Below, one piece after another: positions 36,463 through 45,239 of a stretch of DNA of 64,000 nt. The notes beneath the pieces are model-generated. The model had not been told where the DNA came from. It did not search any database and saw only the letters and a list, made by a program, of their open reading frames with translations. The stretch spans positions 1 through 64,000 of the forward strand of contig JAITLV010000298.1 of NCBI GenBank assembly GCA_031277685.1. Direction: 5' to 3'. Within the stretch, counting starts at the first letter, position 1. Each line of letters starts with the position of its first letter. The translations under genes and the position numbers were made by a program. The DNA comes from Sphingobacterium sp. GTDB taxonomy: Bacteria; Bacteroidota; Bacteroidia; Sphingobacteriales; Sphingobacteriaceae.

Positions 36463-37691
36463 ATTCTTTGCTGGATTTCTAATAATTGTGCAAAAAGTTC
36501 ATTGCTTTCATCCAGGCTGATGTTAAGTTCATTATCATCAGAAGGTAGACCGTTCAAAGTCTCCAAAAGATAAACAGAGCCTGTTTCCTCATCCATTTGG
36601 TAAACTATAAGTTCACCTATATTTAAAGAGGATTCAATTGGTATGATTGAGTTCAACTCTTCTAAATAACCTTTATCTTTTATGCGGTTTTTCAATTCCC
36701 CCGCTTTTACTGATAATGTTAGGTAATTGATAAGATAAGGACTATGTGTTGTGATAATAAGCTTGTTCCCTGAATTAAGGCGATTAAAAGCCAATAGCCC
36801 ATGAAGTAGCTCTTTTTGAGAGCTTGGGAACAGGTTCTGCTCAGGTTCCTCGACAATGTTTACAAATGCAGTTTTATTAAATCGAGCAGAAAGTACAGAA
36901 AGCGCAATTCTCCTTTGTTCATCTGTCAGGTCTGCGTTGTTCCAAACCTCTGCGACACCAGCTTTAAACCTCTTTATCTCATCTGTACTCATGGGTTCTT
37001 TGTTGTCCTCGGTCTGTTTTTTTATCATGTTGGCCAAATAACTGGAAACAAGATAAACCGGAACCAATGATTGAAAGCCGCTTGATGCCTCTGCGAGCTT
37101 TATCCTATAACCTTTTCCCTGTAATTCCAAAGTGTCGGCAGATTGGTCATATTCCACTTCCGTTTTATTTATAGGAAGTTTTACCAAGCCTTTCATTTCA
37201 TTTTTGGCATTATCAAATTCTGTCAAAAACTCCGTTAAAGGTTCCGATGATAGTTTCAATTCCTTTGGTGTTTTAACATAGGCGATAAAATTACGCTCGG
37301 CAGGCACGTACATTATCTGGGGTAAAGGATATGAAATAATAGATTTTTCTGTAATACTCAATTTTCTGCTTTTGTAAACAATACGAAAAGCATCACCCTC
37401 ATATTCGATATGGGCATCGTCATTGCCATAATTTTCAAAATAATTTTCCAGACGATGATATTTTAAGAAACGATTTTTAAATCTATCTTTTTGCTCGAAC
37501 CATGTAATATCATAATCACCTCTCACCAATGCTTTTTCTATCCACGTAAAGGTCGAAATCAGTTTTGCGATGGTACTTTTTCCTGAACCCTGATTACCGA
37601 TAAAAACAGTGACTTTCTTAATATCTATCCAGCCATTATCAGCAACGCCCTCTTTTATCGGGCCAAAATTTTTTATTCTTATTTTACTCAT
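36459..37691 (-). CDS. AAA/ABC-type ATPase (RecF/OLD-like), defence-like
   Basis: Protein of 410 residues that uses ATP. Walker A is GNQGSGKST (32-40), an SSG signature-like motif lies in EASSGFQSLVP (201-211), Walker B is FVNIVEEPEQNLFP (276-289), and the H-loop is THSPYL (315-320). This arrangement marks AAA_15/AAA_21 proteins related to OLD and RecF. OLD itself has a C-terminal TOPRIM nuclease; here the C-terminus (about 330-410) is short and lacks it, so nuclease activity would come from the next gene. The insert between Walker A and the signature, which should recognise partner or substrate, is unique in my reading. Expressed leftward, against the conjugation genes. Confidence 0.85.
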   Translation of the reverse strand: MSKIRIKNFGPIKEGVADNGWIDIKKVTVFIGNQGSGKSTIAKLISTFTWIEKALVRGDYDITWFEQKDRFKNRFLKYHRLENYFENYGNDDAHIEYEGDAFRIVYKSRKLSITEKSIISYPLPQIMYVPAERNFIAYVKTPKELKLSSEPLTEFLTEFDNAKNEMKGLVKLPINKTEVEYDQSADTLELQGKGYRIKLAEASSGFQSLVPVYLVSSYLANMIKKQTEDNKEPMSTDEIKRFKAGVAEVWNNADLTDEQRRIALSVLSARFNKTAFVNIVEEPEQNLFPSSQKELLHGLLAFNRLNSGNKLIITTHSPYLINYLTLSVKAGELKNRIKDKGYLEELNSIIPIESSLNIGELIVYQMDEETGSVYLLETLNGLPSDDNELNISLDESNELFAQLLEIQQRI

Positions 37692-37713
37692 TGTGATTTC
37701 GGTCTTCTAAACA

Positions 37714-38061
37714 TTATTTCTTTTGCTCCTCGTGTTCTACATCAGGCAGGATATGATTTATTTCATATTTGGTTCGTTTTGCCTCAACTTCTTCTACTAT
37801 CTTGTTCCATATAATGTTTTTATCGACATCTGTTATATCTGATAGTTTCAAAATATCTTCTACAGTGAATTTATGTGGTTCATCAAATTTGGTAACAAAT
37901 GAATCATGCCCCATGCCTAATGCTTTTTTCAAACCGGTCGAATACATATTGGCAATATCATTCATTCTATGAATAGTATTTGACTCAAATCTCGCCTTAA
38001 TGGATAAGAGCGTACTTTTTAATTTTTGTAAGTTGATTTTATAAGGTGTGTTTTTCGCCAT
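37714..38061 (-). CDS. small helical protein, first gene of the ATPase/nuclease block
   Basis: Protein of 115 residues, soluble and mainly helical. 'KLKSTLLSIKARFESNTIHRMNDIANM' (about 14-40) and 'FTVEDILKLSDITDVDKNIIWNKI' (near 64-88) have the look of a DNA-binding helical bundle or of a regulatory subunit. I cannot name the family. It stands 22 bases upstream of the ATPase gene and is read in the same direction, so it belongs to the same transcript. In such systems the first small protein is often a repressor or an antitoxin-like part; here that is only inference. Confidence 0.6.
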   Translation of the reverse strand: MAKNTPYKINLQKLKSTLLSIKARFESNTIHRMNDIANMYSTGLKKALGMGHDSFVTKFDEPHKFTVEDILKLSDITDVDKNIIWNKIVEEVEAKRTKYEINHILPDVEHEEQKK

Positions 38062-38246
38062 CTCCGTATCATTTTGCTATTGCAAATGTGACAATATCAT
38101 ATTGAAAGGCATAAATAAAACTCCGTTACAGCATTAAAAAACATATATATCGGAAATAAATATTCTGAAATCCGAAAATAATTTTTGAAAATCCGAAACT
38201 TGTGTTTATTTTTAACATTATGTTTTATGATTTCAGACTTTTATGA

Positions 38247-38276
38247 TTGGAATTTAGATTGTAATTATTAATTTTG
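38247..38276 (+). promoter_or_regulatory. strong Bacteroidota-type promoter
   Basis: TTG (38,247-38,249), 19 bases, then TAATTTTG (38,269-38,276). This is an exact fit to the TTG / TAnnTTTG consensus. Transcription would begin near 38,283, directly at the structured RNA that follows. Confidence 0.7.
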
Positions 38277-38282
38277 CGATAC

Positions 38283-38500
38283 TTCGAAAAAAACAGAAAG
38301 AGGTAGTCGCTTACGAGACTTGGTCGCACGAACCTGACAATTTGGAACCCAAGTGTAAGTGAACAACCCCAATACCTAATACCAATAGGATTGGGGTCAC
38401 TTATGTCATGAGGTTCGACTGCATTTTTGCAGAATAGGCTTTGTCAGGGCCTTGTGCGAGGATTGACTGGGTGGCTCCAATCTTATTTCGCCCCTTTTTG
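38283..38500 (+). ncRNA. highly structured untranslated RNA of unknown family
   Basis: No convincing frame, but nested stems: AGTC/GACT (38,305-38,308 with 38,465-38,468), TCGCAC/GTGCGA (38,324-38,329 with 38,454-38,459), CCTGACAA/TTGTCAGG (38,333-38,340 with 38,441-38,448), TAAGTG/CACTTA (38,356-38,361 with 38,398-38,403), ACCCCAAT/ATTGGGGT (38,366-38,373 with 38,390-38,397) extended by CCTA/TAGG, and CTGCA/TGCAG (38,419-38,432). It reads like a closed multibranch RNA with a long outer helix. It lies between a strong promoter and the small ORF and TlpA-SusCD genes, so it may be a leader element or a free RNA. No known family is recognised. Confidence 0.55.
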
Positions 38501-38508
38501 ATTTTGGG

Positions 38509-38527
38509 TCTCGTTTTATAAACGAGA
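38509..38527 (+). promoter_or_regulatory. hairpin over the ribosome-binding region of the small ORF
   Basis: TCTCGTTT (38,509-38,516) pairs with AAACGAGA (38,520-38,527), ending 2 bases before the ATG at 38,530. It could limit translation of the small frame. There is no T run after it, so it is not a normal terminator. Confidence 0.45.
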
Positions 38528-38529
38528 TT

Positions 38530-38655
38530 ATGAAATACCACACAAATAAAGAGCATTATGTTCTACCGTTGAAAAATGGTAGTCATGGTGCTTTTTATGT
38601 TTTCAGTCTATCTAAAAAGCAATTCCAAAAAAACCTAAAAAGGCACCCCGAATAG
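38530..38655 (+). CDS. 41-residue hypothetical protein
   Basis: Open frame of 41 codons starting right after a hairpin. Product begins MKYHTNKEHYVLPLKNGSHG and is basic with many aromatic and Lys residues; no membrane segment. It lies on the transcript of the structured RNA and before the TlpA gene. It might be a leader peptide or a small regulator. Only the frame and its position support it. Confidence 0.4.
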   Translation: MKYHTNKEHYVLPLKNGSHGAFYVFSLSKKQFQKNLKRHPE

Positions 38656-38673
38656 TAGCATAACTTAACCATT

Positions 38674-38760
38674 GGCTATCGGTATAAAGCCCATCCAAAA
38701 TACCGATGCCTTTACATCTATTTTTTGACCAAAAAAGCTTAACGCTTCGTGCGAATGGGC
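38674..38760 (+). promoter_or_regulatory. possible pseudoknot in the leader of the TlpA-SusCD operon
   Basis: ATCGGTAT (38,678-38,685) pairs with ATACCGAT (38,700-38,707). The loop contains GCCCAT (38,689-38,694), which can pair with ATGGGC (38,755-38,760) further down, giving an H-type pseudoknot 60 bases before the TlpA start. No protein frame covers the region. Confidence 0.35.
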
Positions 38761-38820
38761 AAGGTATGTCCATACATTTCTCCTATTGCAGATGACGTTA
38801 ACCCTAAAACAAATTAAGTT

Positions 38821-40197
38821 ATGATAACGATTTTAATAATGATAATCAAGGATATTATAAAGACAAGGCTCCATAGGGGCAACAACCTGCTTAAGCTATG
38901 CACGGCGGTCTCCATACTGTTCAGTTTGAATATGGCCGTTGCCCAACAGCCCAACGGGGGGAAGGTGGCACAGGACATTACCGAAAACGGCCTGCGCATA
39001 GGCGATGAAGTGCCTGCACTCGATATTGCCTCTATACACAATTACAAATCCAAAACCGCTAATACCGCCGATTTTAAGGGCAAGCTACTGATACTTGACT
39101 TTTGGGCCACATGGTGTAGCCCGTGCGTAGCCATGATGCCCAAGATGCAACAGCTACAGAAAGATTTTGATGGACAGGTGCAGTTCCTTTCCGTTACCAA
39201 CCAAAAGGAAAAGGAGGTACTCGAATTTGTATCAAAGCTTGAGCCCAAATTTCACGGCATGGTACCAATGGTAACTGATGATAAATTGCTCGCAAGTTAT
39301 TTTCCACACAGGTATCTCCCGCACTACGTTTGGATTGACCAACAGGGAAAAGTAATTGCCATTACAGAAGGTGAACAAATCAATAGCGAGAATATTTCCA
39401 GTGCTTTAAAACAAGGAAACACTATCGCATTGAAAAAGAAGGTTGACTATCGCGTCGCATATGATAAGGGAGAGCCACTATTTATTGATGGGAACGGAGG
39501 TAAACCTGATGGCCTTATTTTCCATAGTGTACTAACACATCATCAAAAGGGGCTGAATTATGAATATACTAGAAAACCCCTTGACGACACATCGAAAATC
39601 AGATTAACATTTAAGAATTACCCTGTTATTTTTCTTTTTGGACATGCAATGGGAGCAAAGAATGGTGCATACGGTATAAAGAAAATGCGTTTTTTGGTCA
39701 GAGATACTTCAAAACTCCTAGTAACTGGCGATATGTTGCGTTGGGCCGAAAAGAATACGTATTGCTATGAACTTGTCTTGCCAAAGGCAATGGAGAGCAT
39801 GAAATACGAGATTATGCTAAATGAACTCAAAAGATTTTTCCCTCAATATAAAGTTGAAATTGAAAAGCAGGAAATTGAAGTACTGGCTCTTATAAGGTTA
39901 GATAGTATAGACCGTTTGCGAAGTAAAGGCGGAGAGGCTAAAAATGAATTTAGTGGAGTTCATTTTGAACTTAAAAACCATTATATACACATGCTTGTGT
40001 CACAACTTTCCTTAAAATACCTACAAAATTATCCATTACCAGTAATGAACGATACAGGCTATAAAGAGAAAGTTGATTTAATGGCAGATGCAGACCTTTC
40101 CAATGTGGATAGCCTCAATAGGGCGCTCCGAAATTATGGTTTACTGCTTAAGCCTACAAAAAAACAAATTAACATTTTAGTGTTTAGGGATATTTAG
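38821..40197 (+). CDS. secreted TlpA-like thioredoxin-fold protein
   Basis: Protein of 458 residues. A signal sequence (hydrophobic near 26-40, ending VA-QQ) is followed by a TlpA/ResA-type thioredoxin domain (about 60-200) with active site WCSPC (98-102) and cis-Pro region 'YLPHYVWIDQQGKVIAITEG'. Periplasmic thiol-disulfide exchange is expected. The C-terminal 240 residues are of a type often seen after TlpA domains in Bacteroidota and are of unknown use. The gene ends 2 bases before the SusC-like gene, and this TlpA-SusC-SusD order is a frequent operon. ATG 38,821 or 38,839 could be the start. Confidence 0.88.
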   Translation: MITILIMIIKDIIKTRLHRGNNLLKLCTAVSILFSLNMAVAQQPNGGKVAQDITENGLRIGDEVPALDIASIHNYKSKTANTADFKGKLLILDFWATWCSPCVAMMPKMQQLQKDFDGQVQFLSVTNQKEKEVLEFVSKLEPKFHGMVPMVTDDKLLASYFPHRYLPHYVWIDQQGKVIAITEGEQINSENISSALKQGNTIALKKKVDYRVAYDKGEPLFIDGNGGKPDGLIFHSVLTHHQKGLNYEYTRKPLDDTSKIRLTFKNYPVIFLFGHAMGAKNGAYGIKKMRFLVRDTSKLLVTGDMLRWAEKNTYCYELVLPKAMESMKYEIMLNELKRFFPQYKVEIEKQEIEVLALIRLDSIDRLRSKGGEAKNEFSGVHFELKNHYIHMLVSQLSLKYLQNYPLPVMNDTGYKEKVDLMADADLSNVDSLNRALRNYGLLLKPTKKQINILVFRDI

Positions 40198-40199
40198 GG

Positions 40200-43100
40200 A
40201 TGGAGGATAGGATGAAGAGTGAAATGAAAAGTTTTTGTTTCCCTTTGGCCGTATTGCTTGTGCTGTTTTATCTGTTGCCGATAAATATCAGGGCGCAGGA
40301 AAACAGTGAAGTCAATGGCCGTGTAGTTTCAGAGGTAAATGGTTTGCCACTGGAAGGGGCAACAATAAAGATGGAACCCTCAAACCTTGTTGTTACAAGT
40401 AACAGGAACGGGGAATTTAAGGTAAAGGGAATTACAGGAATGCGGATTACCGTAAGCTTTACAGGGTTTGCGAGTCAAACACATGAAATTACTGGAAAAG
40501 ACAAAGAACTGTCAATTAAATTGGCACCTATAGAGAACCTGATGAAAGAAGTAGAGGTGGTTTCAACTGGCTATCAGACCGTACCAAAAGAGAGGGCCAC
40601 AGGTTCTTTTTCAACGATAAGCAATAAAGAACTAAATAGAAGGACAGGAGAAAACATATTGGATAGATTGGAGGATATGAGCGCAGGCTTGGTTTTCAAC
40701 AGAAAATCAACAACCAAAAGCAAATTTAATATAAGGGGGCAGAACACACTCTATGGAGGAGCCTCACCATTGATTGTGGTTGATAATTTCCCGTACTATG
40801 GAGATTTGAATACCATTAACCCTAATGATATTGAAACCATTACCCTTTTAAAAGATGCCTCTTCCGCATCTATTTGGGGCGCAAAGGCAGGAAATGGAGT
40901 AATTGTTATCACTACCAAAAAAGGGGCAAAAAACGGGAAAGTCACCGTAGGGCTAAACAGCAACATTACTATTGGGGGCAAACGGGATATTTTTTATAGA
41001 CCAAGGATTAGCGTTAACGATTATATAGAGCTTGAGAGCGAATTGTTCAGAAAGGATTTTTTTAGGAATACCGAAACATCGCCATCTAAATCTGCGCTCA
41101 GTCCAGTGGTTGAATTGCTCATTTTGGTGAGGGATGGGAAAATGAGCGCAGATGAAGCGAAATCCCTTATAGATGACTATCGGCAACAGGACATCAGGGA
41201 TGAGCAATCGGCCTATCTGGAGCGAAGGAGCTTGGCCAGTCAGGTTGCGCTCGATATATCGGGAGGTAGCAACATACATTCCTATAGATTGTCGGGAGGG
41301 TACGACCGTGTTCTGGAAAATCAGACGGGATTAGAACACAGCAGATATACCGCCAGTATATACAATACCTACAGTTTCAGCAAAAAGCTGGAAATGGATT
41401 TGGGTGTTAATTTTTCCAAAACCATTTCCGATAATAATAATCTCAATTTTACACCCTTTTATCCCTATGGAAAATGGCAGGATAGCGATGGCCGTTTCCT
41501 ATCATCTTACAGGTTTAGGGAACCGTTCGTATTGGAAACGGAAAAAAAAGGACTATTGAACTGGCAGTATCGGCCTTTGGAAGAGCAGAAACTAGCCAAC
41601 GACCGTACGGCTCTGTCCGATTATCGTATCAATACCATGCTACGGTATAAGGTGATTGATGGGCTATCAGCTAGTTTGCTGTATAATTATTCAGGTTCAC
41701 AAAGTAATCGGAAAAACACACAAAGTTCCGATACCTATTTTGTGCGCAATATGGTCAATTCATATACCACCATTGGTACAAATGGGGTACTAAATAGGCC
41801 AGTGCCGTTGGGTGCAATATTGGATGAAAACAGGGCGCAAACTGATGCCCATAACTTTAGGCTCCAATTAAATTACGAACGTAAATTTGATAGCGGACAC
41901 CTTATAAATGCCATAGGTGGTACCGAAGTACGCACGCTCAATACTGTTGCACAACAATATAGAAAGTACGGTTATAATGAGCAAACTGGAAAAGAAACCG
42001 CAGTGGATTATTTGACCAATTTCGTGCAGTATTATAATCCCGCTAATTCTGCAAGAATACCTTTTGTACAGGACTATAATAAAACCACTGACCATTTTCT
42101 ATCCTACTATATTAACGCAGGCTATTCCTATAGAAACATATATGGTTTTTCAGGGAGTGTACGGTTTGACCAAAGTAATCTTTATGGAGTAAAGACCAAT
42201 GAGAAAGGAGTTCCCTTATATTCGTTAGGGGCATCGTGGGATATAAGCGCCGAGCGGTTTTATCCCTTTGGTTTTCTACCAATGCTAAAGTTGAGGATGA
42301 CCTATGGACACAGTGGCAACACCTCTAACCTATATTCTGCGGATATAGTTACTTCTATCAATAATGGTGCGTTATCTCCTATTGGCGAGCCCTATGCTAC
42401 GGTAAGTAACCCACCTAACCCTAGCCTGCGTTGGGAACGCATGGAAATGTTCAATATCGGGTTGGATTTTGGTGCCAAAAATAATATACTATCTGGAACT
42501 GTAGAATATTATTCTAAGCGGAATAAAGACCTTTTCGGTGTAACTCCCTTTCCGTATTCAACAGGTATAATGTTGTTCAAAGGCAATATAGCCAGTACCA
42601 AAGGGCATGGTATAGACCTTACGCTAAATGGAAAAATCCTTAGTGGTCAATTCAACTGGGAAGCAACAGGTTTGTTCTCAATGGGAAAGGACATCGTGTC
42701 AGATGTACCGAAAATGAATGTTAGTGGAGGCTTTTTGGACGGAAATTTATCGCCCATTAATGGTAGGCCACTATACGGTATTTCGAGCTACCGATGGGGT
42801 GGGCTTGATGCCGAAAACGGCGACCCAATTGGGTATTTAGAGGATGGGCCAAGTAAGCAATACGCTAAGATTATCTCTAGTGCAACATTGGAAAATGTAG
42901 TCTACAGCGGTTCTGCAATACCGCTTTACTATGGCTCGTTAAGGAATACCTTTGCCTATAGGCGGTTTGTATTATCCTTTCTCATTAGCTATAGGCTAGG
43001 CTATTATTATCATAGGGAATCGGTACAATATGGAACAAACTTCGGCCTTGGTTCAATGACAGGCGGAATGCCTACACATGGCGATTATGGCAAACGTTGG

Positions 43101-43412
43101 AGAGCAGTTGGGGATGACGTACGCACGCAGGTTCCATCAGCACCATCGTTAAATGTAGCCGGAAGGGACGATTTTTACAGGTATTCGGAAATATTGGTTG
43201 AAAAAGGTGACCATATCCGTTTTCAGGATATTCGCATGGATTATCTTTTCCCCGATAATGGTAAACGAAGATTTTTTCGCTCACTGGCTATATATGCCTA
43301 TGCAAATAATCTTGGTGTAATCTGGAAGGCTAATAAGCAGGGTATTGACCCCGATTTTCAGAATATGCCATTGCCTTTTACCCTATCACTGGGAATAAAA
43401 ACAAGTTTTTAA
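40200..43412 (+). CDS. SusC/RagA-family TonB-linked outer membrane protein
   Basis: Protein of 1,070 residues. Signal peptide (about 10-31, ending RA-Q), then a carboxypeptidase-regulatory-like domain (VNGRVVSEVNGLPLEGATIK near 38-57), a plug domain (LIVVDNFPYYGDLNTINPND then IETITLLKDASSASIWGAKA) and a beta-barrel ending in LGIKTSF with the usual terminal Phe. SusC proteins import oligosaccharides or peptides with a SusD lid, energised by TonB. Here the partner is the following gene. No polysaccharide-degrading enzyme is nearby, so the substrate may be a peptide or small molecule rather than a glycan. Another ATG lies at 40,212. Confidence 0.96.
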   Translation: MEDRMKSEMKSFCFPLAVLLVLFYLLPINIRAQENSEVNGRVVSEVNGLPLEGATIKMEPSNLVVTSNRNGEFKVKGITGMRITVSFTGFASQTHEITGKDKELSIKLAPIENLMKEVEVVSTGYQTVPKERATGSFSTISNKELNRRTGENILDRLEDMSAGLVFNRKSTTKSKFNIRGQNTLYGGASPLIVVDNFPYYGDLNTINPNDIETITLLKDASSASIWGAKAGNGVIVITTKKGAKNGKVTVGLNSNITIGGKRDIFYRPRISVNDYIELESELFRKDFFRNTETSPSKSALSPVVELLILVRDGKMSADEAKSLIDDYRQQDIRDEQSAYLERRSLASQVALDISGGSNIHSYRLSGGYDRVLENQTGLEHSRYTASIYNTYSFSKKLEMDLGVNFSKTISDNNNLNFTPFYPYGKWQDSDGRFLSSYRFREPFVLETEKKGLLNWQYRPLEEQKLANDRTALSDYRINTMLRYKVIDGLSASLLYNYSGSQSNRKNTQSSDTYFVRNMVNSYTTIGTNGVLNRPVPLGAILDENRAQTDAHNFRLQLNYERKFDSGHLINAIGGTEVRTLNTVAQQYRKYGYNEQTGKETAVDYLTNFVQYYNPANSARIPFVQDYNKTTDHFLSYYINAGYSYRNIYGFSGSVRFDQSNLYGVKTNEKGVPLYSLGASWDISAERFYPFGFLPMLKLRMTYGHSGNTSNLYSADIVTSINNGALSPIGEPYATVSNPPNPSLRWERMEMFNIGLDFGAKNNILSGTVEYYSKRNKDLFGVTPFPYSTGIMLFKGNIASTKGHGIDLTLNGKILSGQFNWEATGLFSMGKDIVSDVPKMNVSGGFLDGNLSPINGRPLYGISSYRWGGLDAENGDPIGYLEDGPSKQYAKIISSATLENVVYSGSAIPLYYGSLRNTFAYRRFVLSFLISYRLGYYYHRESVQYGTNFGLGSMTGGMPTHGDYGKRWRAVGDDVRTQVPSAPSLNVAGRDDFYRYSEILVEKGDHIRFQDIRMDYLFPDNGKRRFFRSLAIYAYANNLGVIWKANKQGIDPDFQNMPLPFTLSLGIKTSF

Positions 43413-43427
43413 TTAAATACTACAGTA

Positions 43428-44783
43428 ATGAAAACATCATATATTTTACTAGTGATTGCCATCTGTTTTTTCGGAGTATCGTGTACCAAAGAATTTCTGG
43501 ACGAGAAACCTAAGTCATCACTGATGGTACCTAAAACATTAGCCGATTTAAGGGCACTGATGGATGACCCCTATATATTTATTTCGTCAGGTTCTCCATC
43601 TCTCGCTTGGGTTTCGTCTGATGATTTTGTAGCACCTGATAACTATGTGAAAACTCTCAGCGCTACGGAGAGAGAGGCCTACCTATGGGAAAAAGCTATG
43701 GGAGGAAACGACTTGGATTGGTTTTATTGCTATCAGCAGATATTCAATGCAAATATCGTGTTGGACAGGCTCCCTGAAATTGAAGCGCAAAATAAGGAAT
43801 ATGTATTTTTGAAGGGAACTGCACTATTTTGGCGTTCATTTGCTTTTTACAATCTGTTGGAGAACTATGCTAAACCTTTTAACATTGCTACCGAAAGTGC
43901 AGATTTGGGAGTGCCTTTACGATTAACTTCAGACGTCAATATTCGGATGGGCAGGGGTACGGTAAAAGAGGGGTTTGAAAGAATAATCTCCGACCTTAAA
44001 ACTGCTGTAGAGCTACTACCTGTGAACGAAAAATATAATACCCGCCCAACCCGAAATAGTGCTACGGCATTATTGGCAAGGATTTATCTCACTATGGGCG
44101 ATTTTAGGAATGCAGGAATTTTTGCCGACCTAAGCCTAAAGCTGAACGATAGACTATTGCATTATCGTGAACTGGATGCTAATAAGGCAAGACCATTTCC
44201 ATTGGGTATTTCTGGTCAAAATCAGGAGATTATTTTATATACCTGTATGACTAAACTAGGTTTTATCAAATCTGCATTAGTTGGGGTGGTTCCAGAATTG
44301 TATCGGCAATATCAAAATGGAGATTTAAGAAAAGAAATGTATTTTGAAAGCAAGGGAAAAGAATTGTATGTTTTCAAGGGAAGCTATACAGGGAATAATG
44401 ATTATTTTGGAGGTTTAACCACAAGAGAGCAATACCTTATCCGTGCAGAATGTTTTGCTAGAGAAGGAAAAATAGAACTTGCTATGAATGACCTCAACAA
44501 ACTATTGGCTTCACGATGGGACAACAGTTTTAAACCATTAACAGTGACAGATAAAGAGGATGTATTAGCGTTAATTCTTAGGGAACGCAGAAAGGAATTA
44601 GTTGGGCAGGGCTTGCGGTTTTCCGACCTACGGCGACTTAACCAAGAACAAGTAACAGCGACCACGCTTAGAAGAAAATTCGATGGAAAAGAGTATCTGT
44701 TACCTCCGAATGATATTAGATATGTATTTTTAATTCCCGAACAGGAAATTCAATTAACAGGAATAGAGCAAAATATAAGATGA
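43428..44783 (+). CDS. RagB/SusD-family surface lipoprotein
   Basis: Protein of 451 residues. Lipobox FFGVSC gives the lipidated Cys at 19, followed by KEFLDEKPKSSLMVPKTLAD as in SusD proteins. The middle is TPR-like helical ('LFWRSFAFYNLLENYAKPFN', 'ATALLARIYLTMGDFRNAGI') and the C-terminal family motif is ILRERRKELVGQGLRFSDLR (near 385-404). SusD proteins form the lid on the SusC barrel and bind the nutrient outside the cell. The gene starts 15 bases after susC. Slightly shorter than average SusD, but both main regions are present. Confidence 0.93.
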   Translation: MKTSYILLVIAICFFGVSCTKEFLDEKPKSSLMVPKTLADLRALMDDPYIFISSGSPSLAWVSSDDFVAPDNYVKTLSATEREAYLWEKAMGGNDLDWFYCYQQIFNANIVLDRLPEIEAQNKEYVFLKGTALFWRSFAFYNLLENYAKPFNIATESADLGVPLRLTSDVNIRMGRGTVKEGFERIISDLKTAVELLPVNEKYNTRPTRNSATALLARIYLTMGDFRNAGIFADLSLKLNDRLLHYRELDANKARPFPLGISGQNQEIILYTCMTKLGFIKSALVGVVPELYRQYQNGDLRKEMYFESKGKELYVFKGSYTGNNDYFGGLTTREQYLIRAECFAREGKIELAMNDLNKLLASRWDNSFKPLTVTDKEDVLALILRERRKELVGQGLRFSDLRRLNQEQVTATTLRRKFDGKEYLLPPNDIRYVFLIPEQEIQLTGIEQNIR

Positions 44784-44788
44784 ATCAA

Positions 44789-44813
44789 AAATGGCACCTG
44801 AATGGTGCCATTT
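44789..44813. terminator. bidirectional terminator between SusD and DUF6520 genes
   Basis: AAATGGCACC (44,789-44,798) pairs with GGTGCCATTT (44,804-44,813) over a 5-base loop between two convergent genes. T-rich bases are limited to about three or four on each side, so strength is uncertain. Confidence 0.6.
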
Positions 44814-44824
44814 CTGTTCTGTAT

Positions 44825-45100
44825 CTACTTATACTCTCCACGTACTTCATTTACAGCATCGGGGTTATCGTTGACATCATTTGTTGTACTGGTAGGAGTT
44901 GTTTCAAATTCTGCCGAACAGATTTTAAGTAGTTCAGGTTCGCAATCTAGTCCCGACTCTGGTGGAGGAGGGGTAGTATGCCATGCGTTATTATAAAAAT
45001 AATAACGTGTTGCTTGTTTCAGCGGATTGCTTGAAGCAAAGGCGAAACAGGTGCCCATTAATAGGGCGATTAATGCGAAATTGAATTTTTTCGATTTCAT
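44825..45100 (-). CDS. DUF6520-like small exported protein
   Basis: Protein of about 91 residues from the ATG at 45,100; an upstream ATG at 45,130 is less likely. A signal peptide (MKSKKFNFALIALLMGTCFA) is followed by SSNPLKQATRYYFYNNAWHT, a Pro-rich stretch and two Cys (LDCEPELLKICSAEF). The shape, a short exported protein with NPL near the cleavage site and conserved Cys, is that of the DUF6520 family. Known members are widespread in Bacteroidota and of unknown function, often next to a MauE-like protein as here. It could be a secreted peptide modified or oxidised by the MauE and TlpA proteins of this block. Confidence 0.75.
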   Translation of the reverse strand: MKSKKFNFALIALLMGTCFAFASSNPLKQATRYYFYNNAWHTTPPPPESGLDCEPELLKICSAEFETTPTSTTNDVNDNPDAVNEVRGEYK

Positions 45101-45239
45101 AATACGATGTCTTTTTGCTAAAAGACACAAAAACTTTAGTTGATATAATTTTATTAATTGCCTACTTTTTCAGGGGTTCGGCCAGTGTTAATCACTTCCC
45201 TTCCAAATTTTCGACCAGCCCACGTAGAGCCGTCTGTTG

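Noticed and set aside
38283..38500. Group II intron or tRNA-like element
   Set aside because: No reverse transcriptase or intron domain V motif, no tRNA cloverleaf; only a general structured RNA can be supported.
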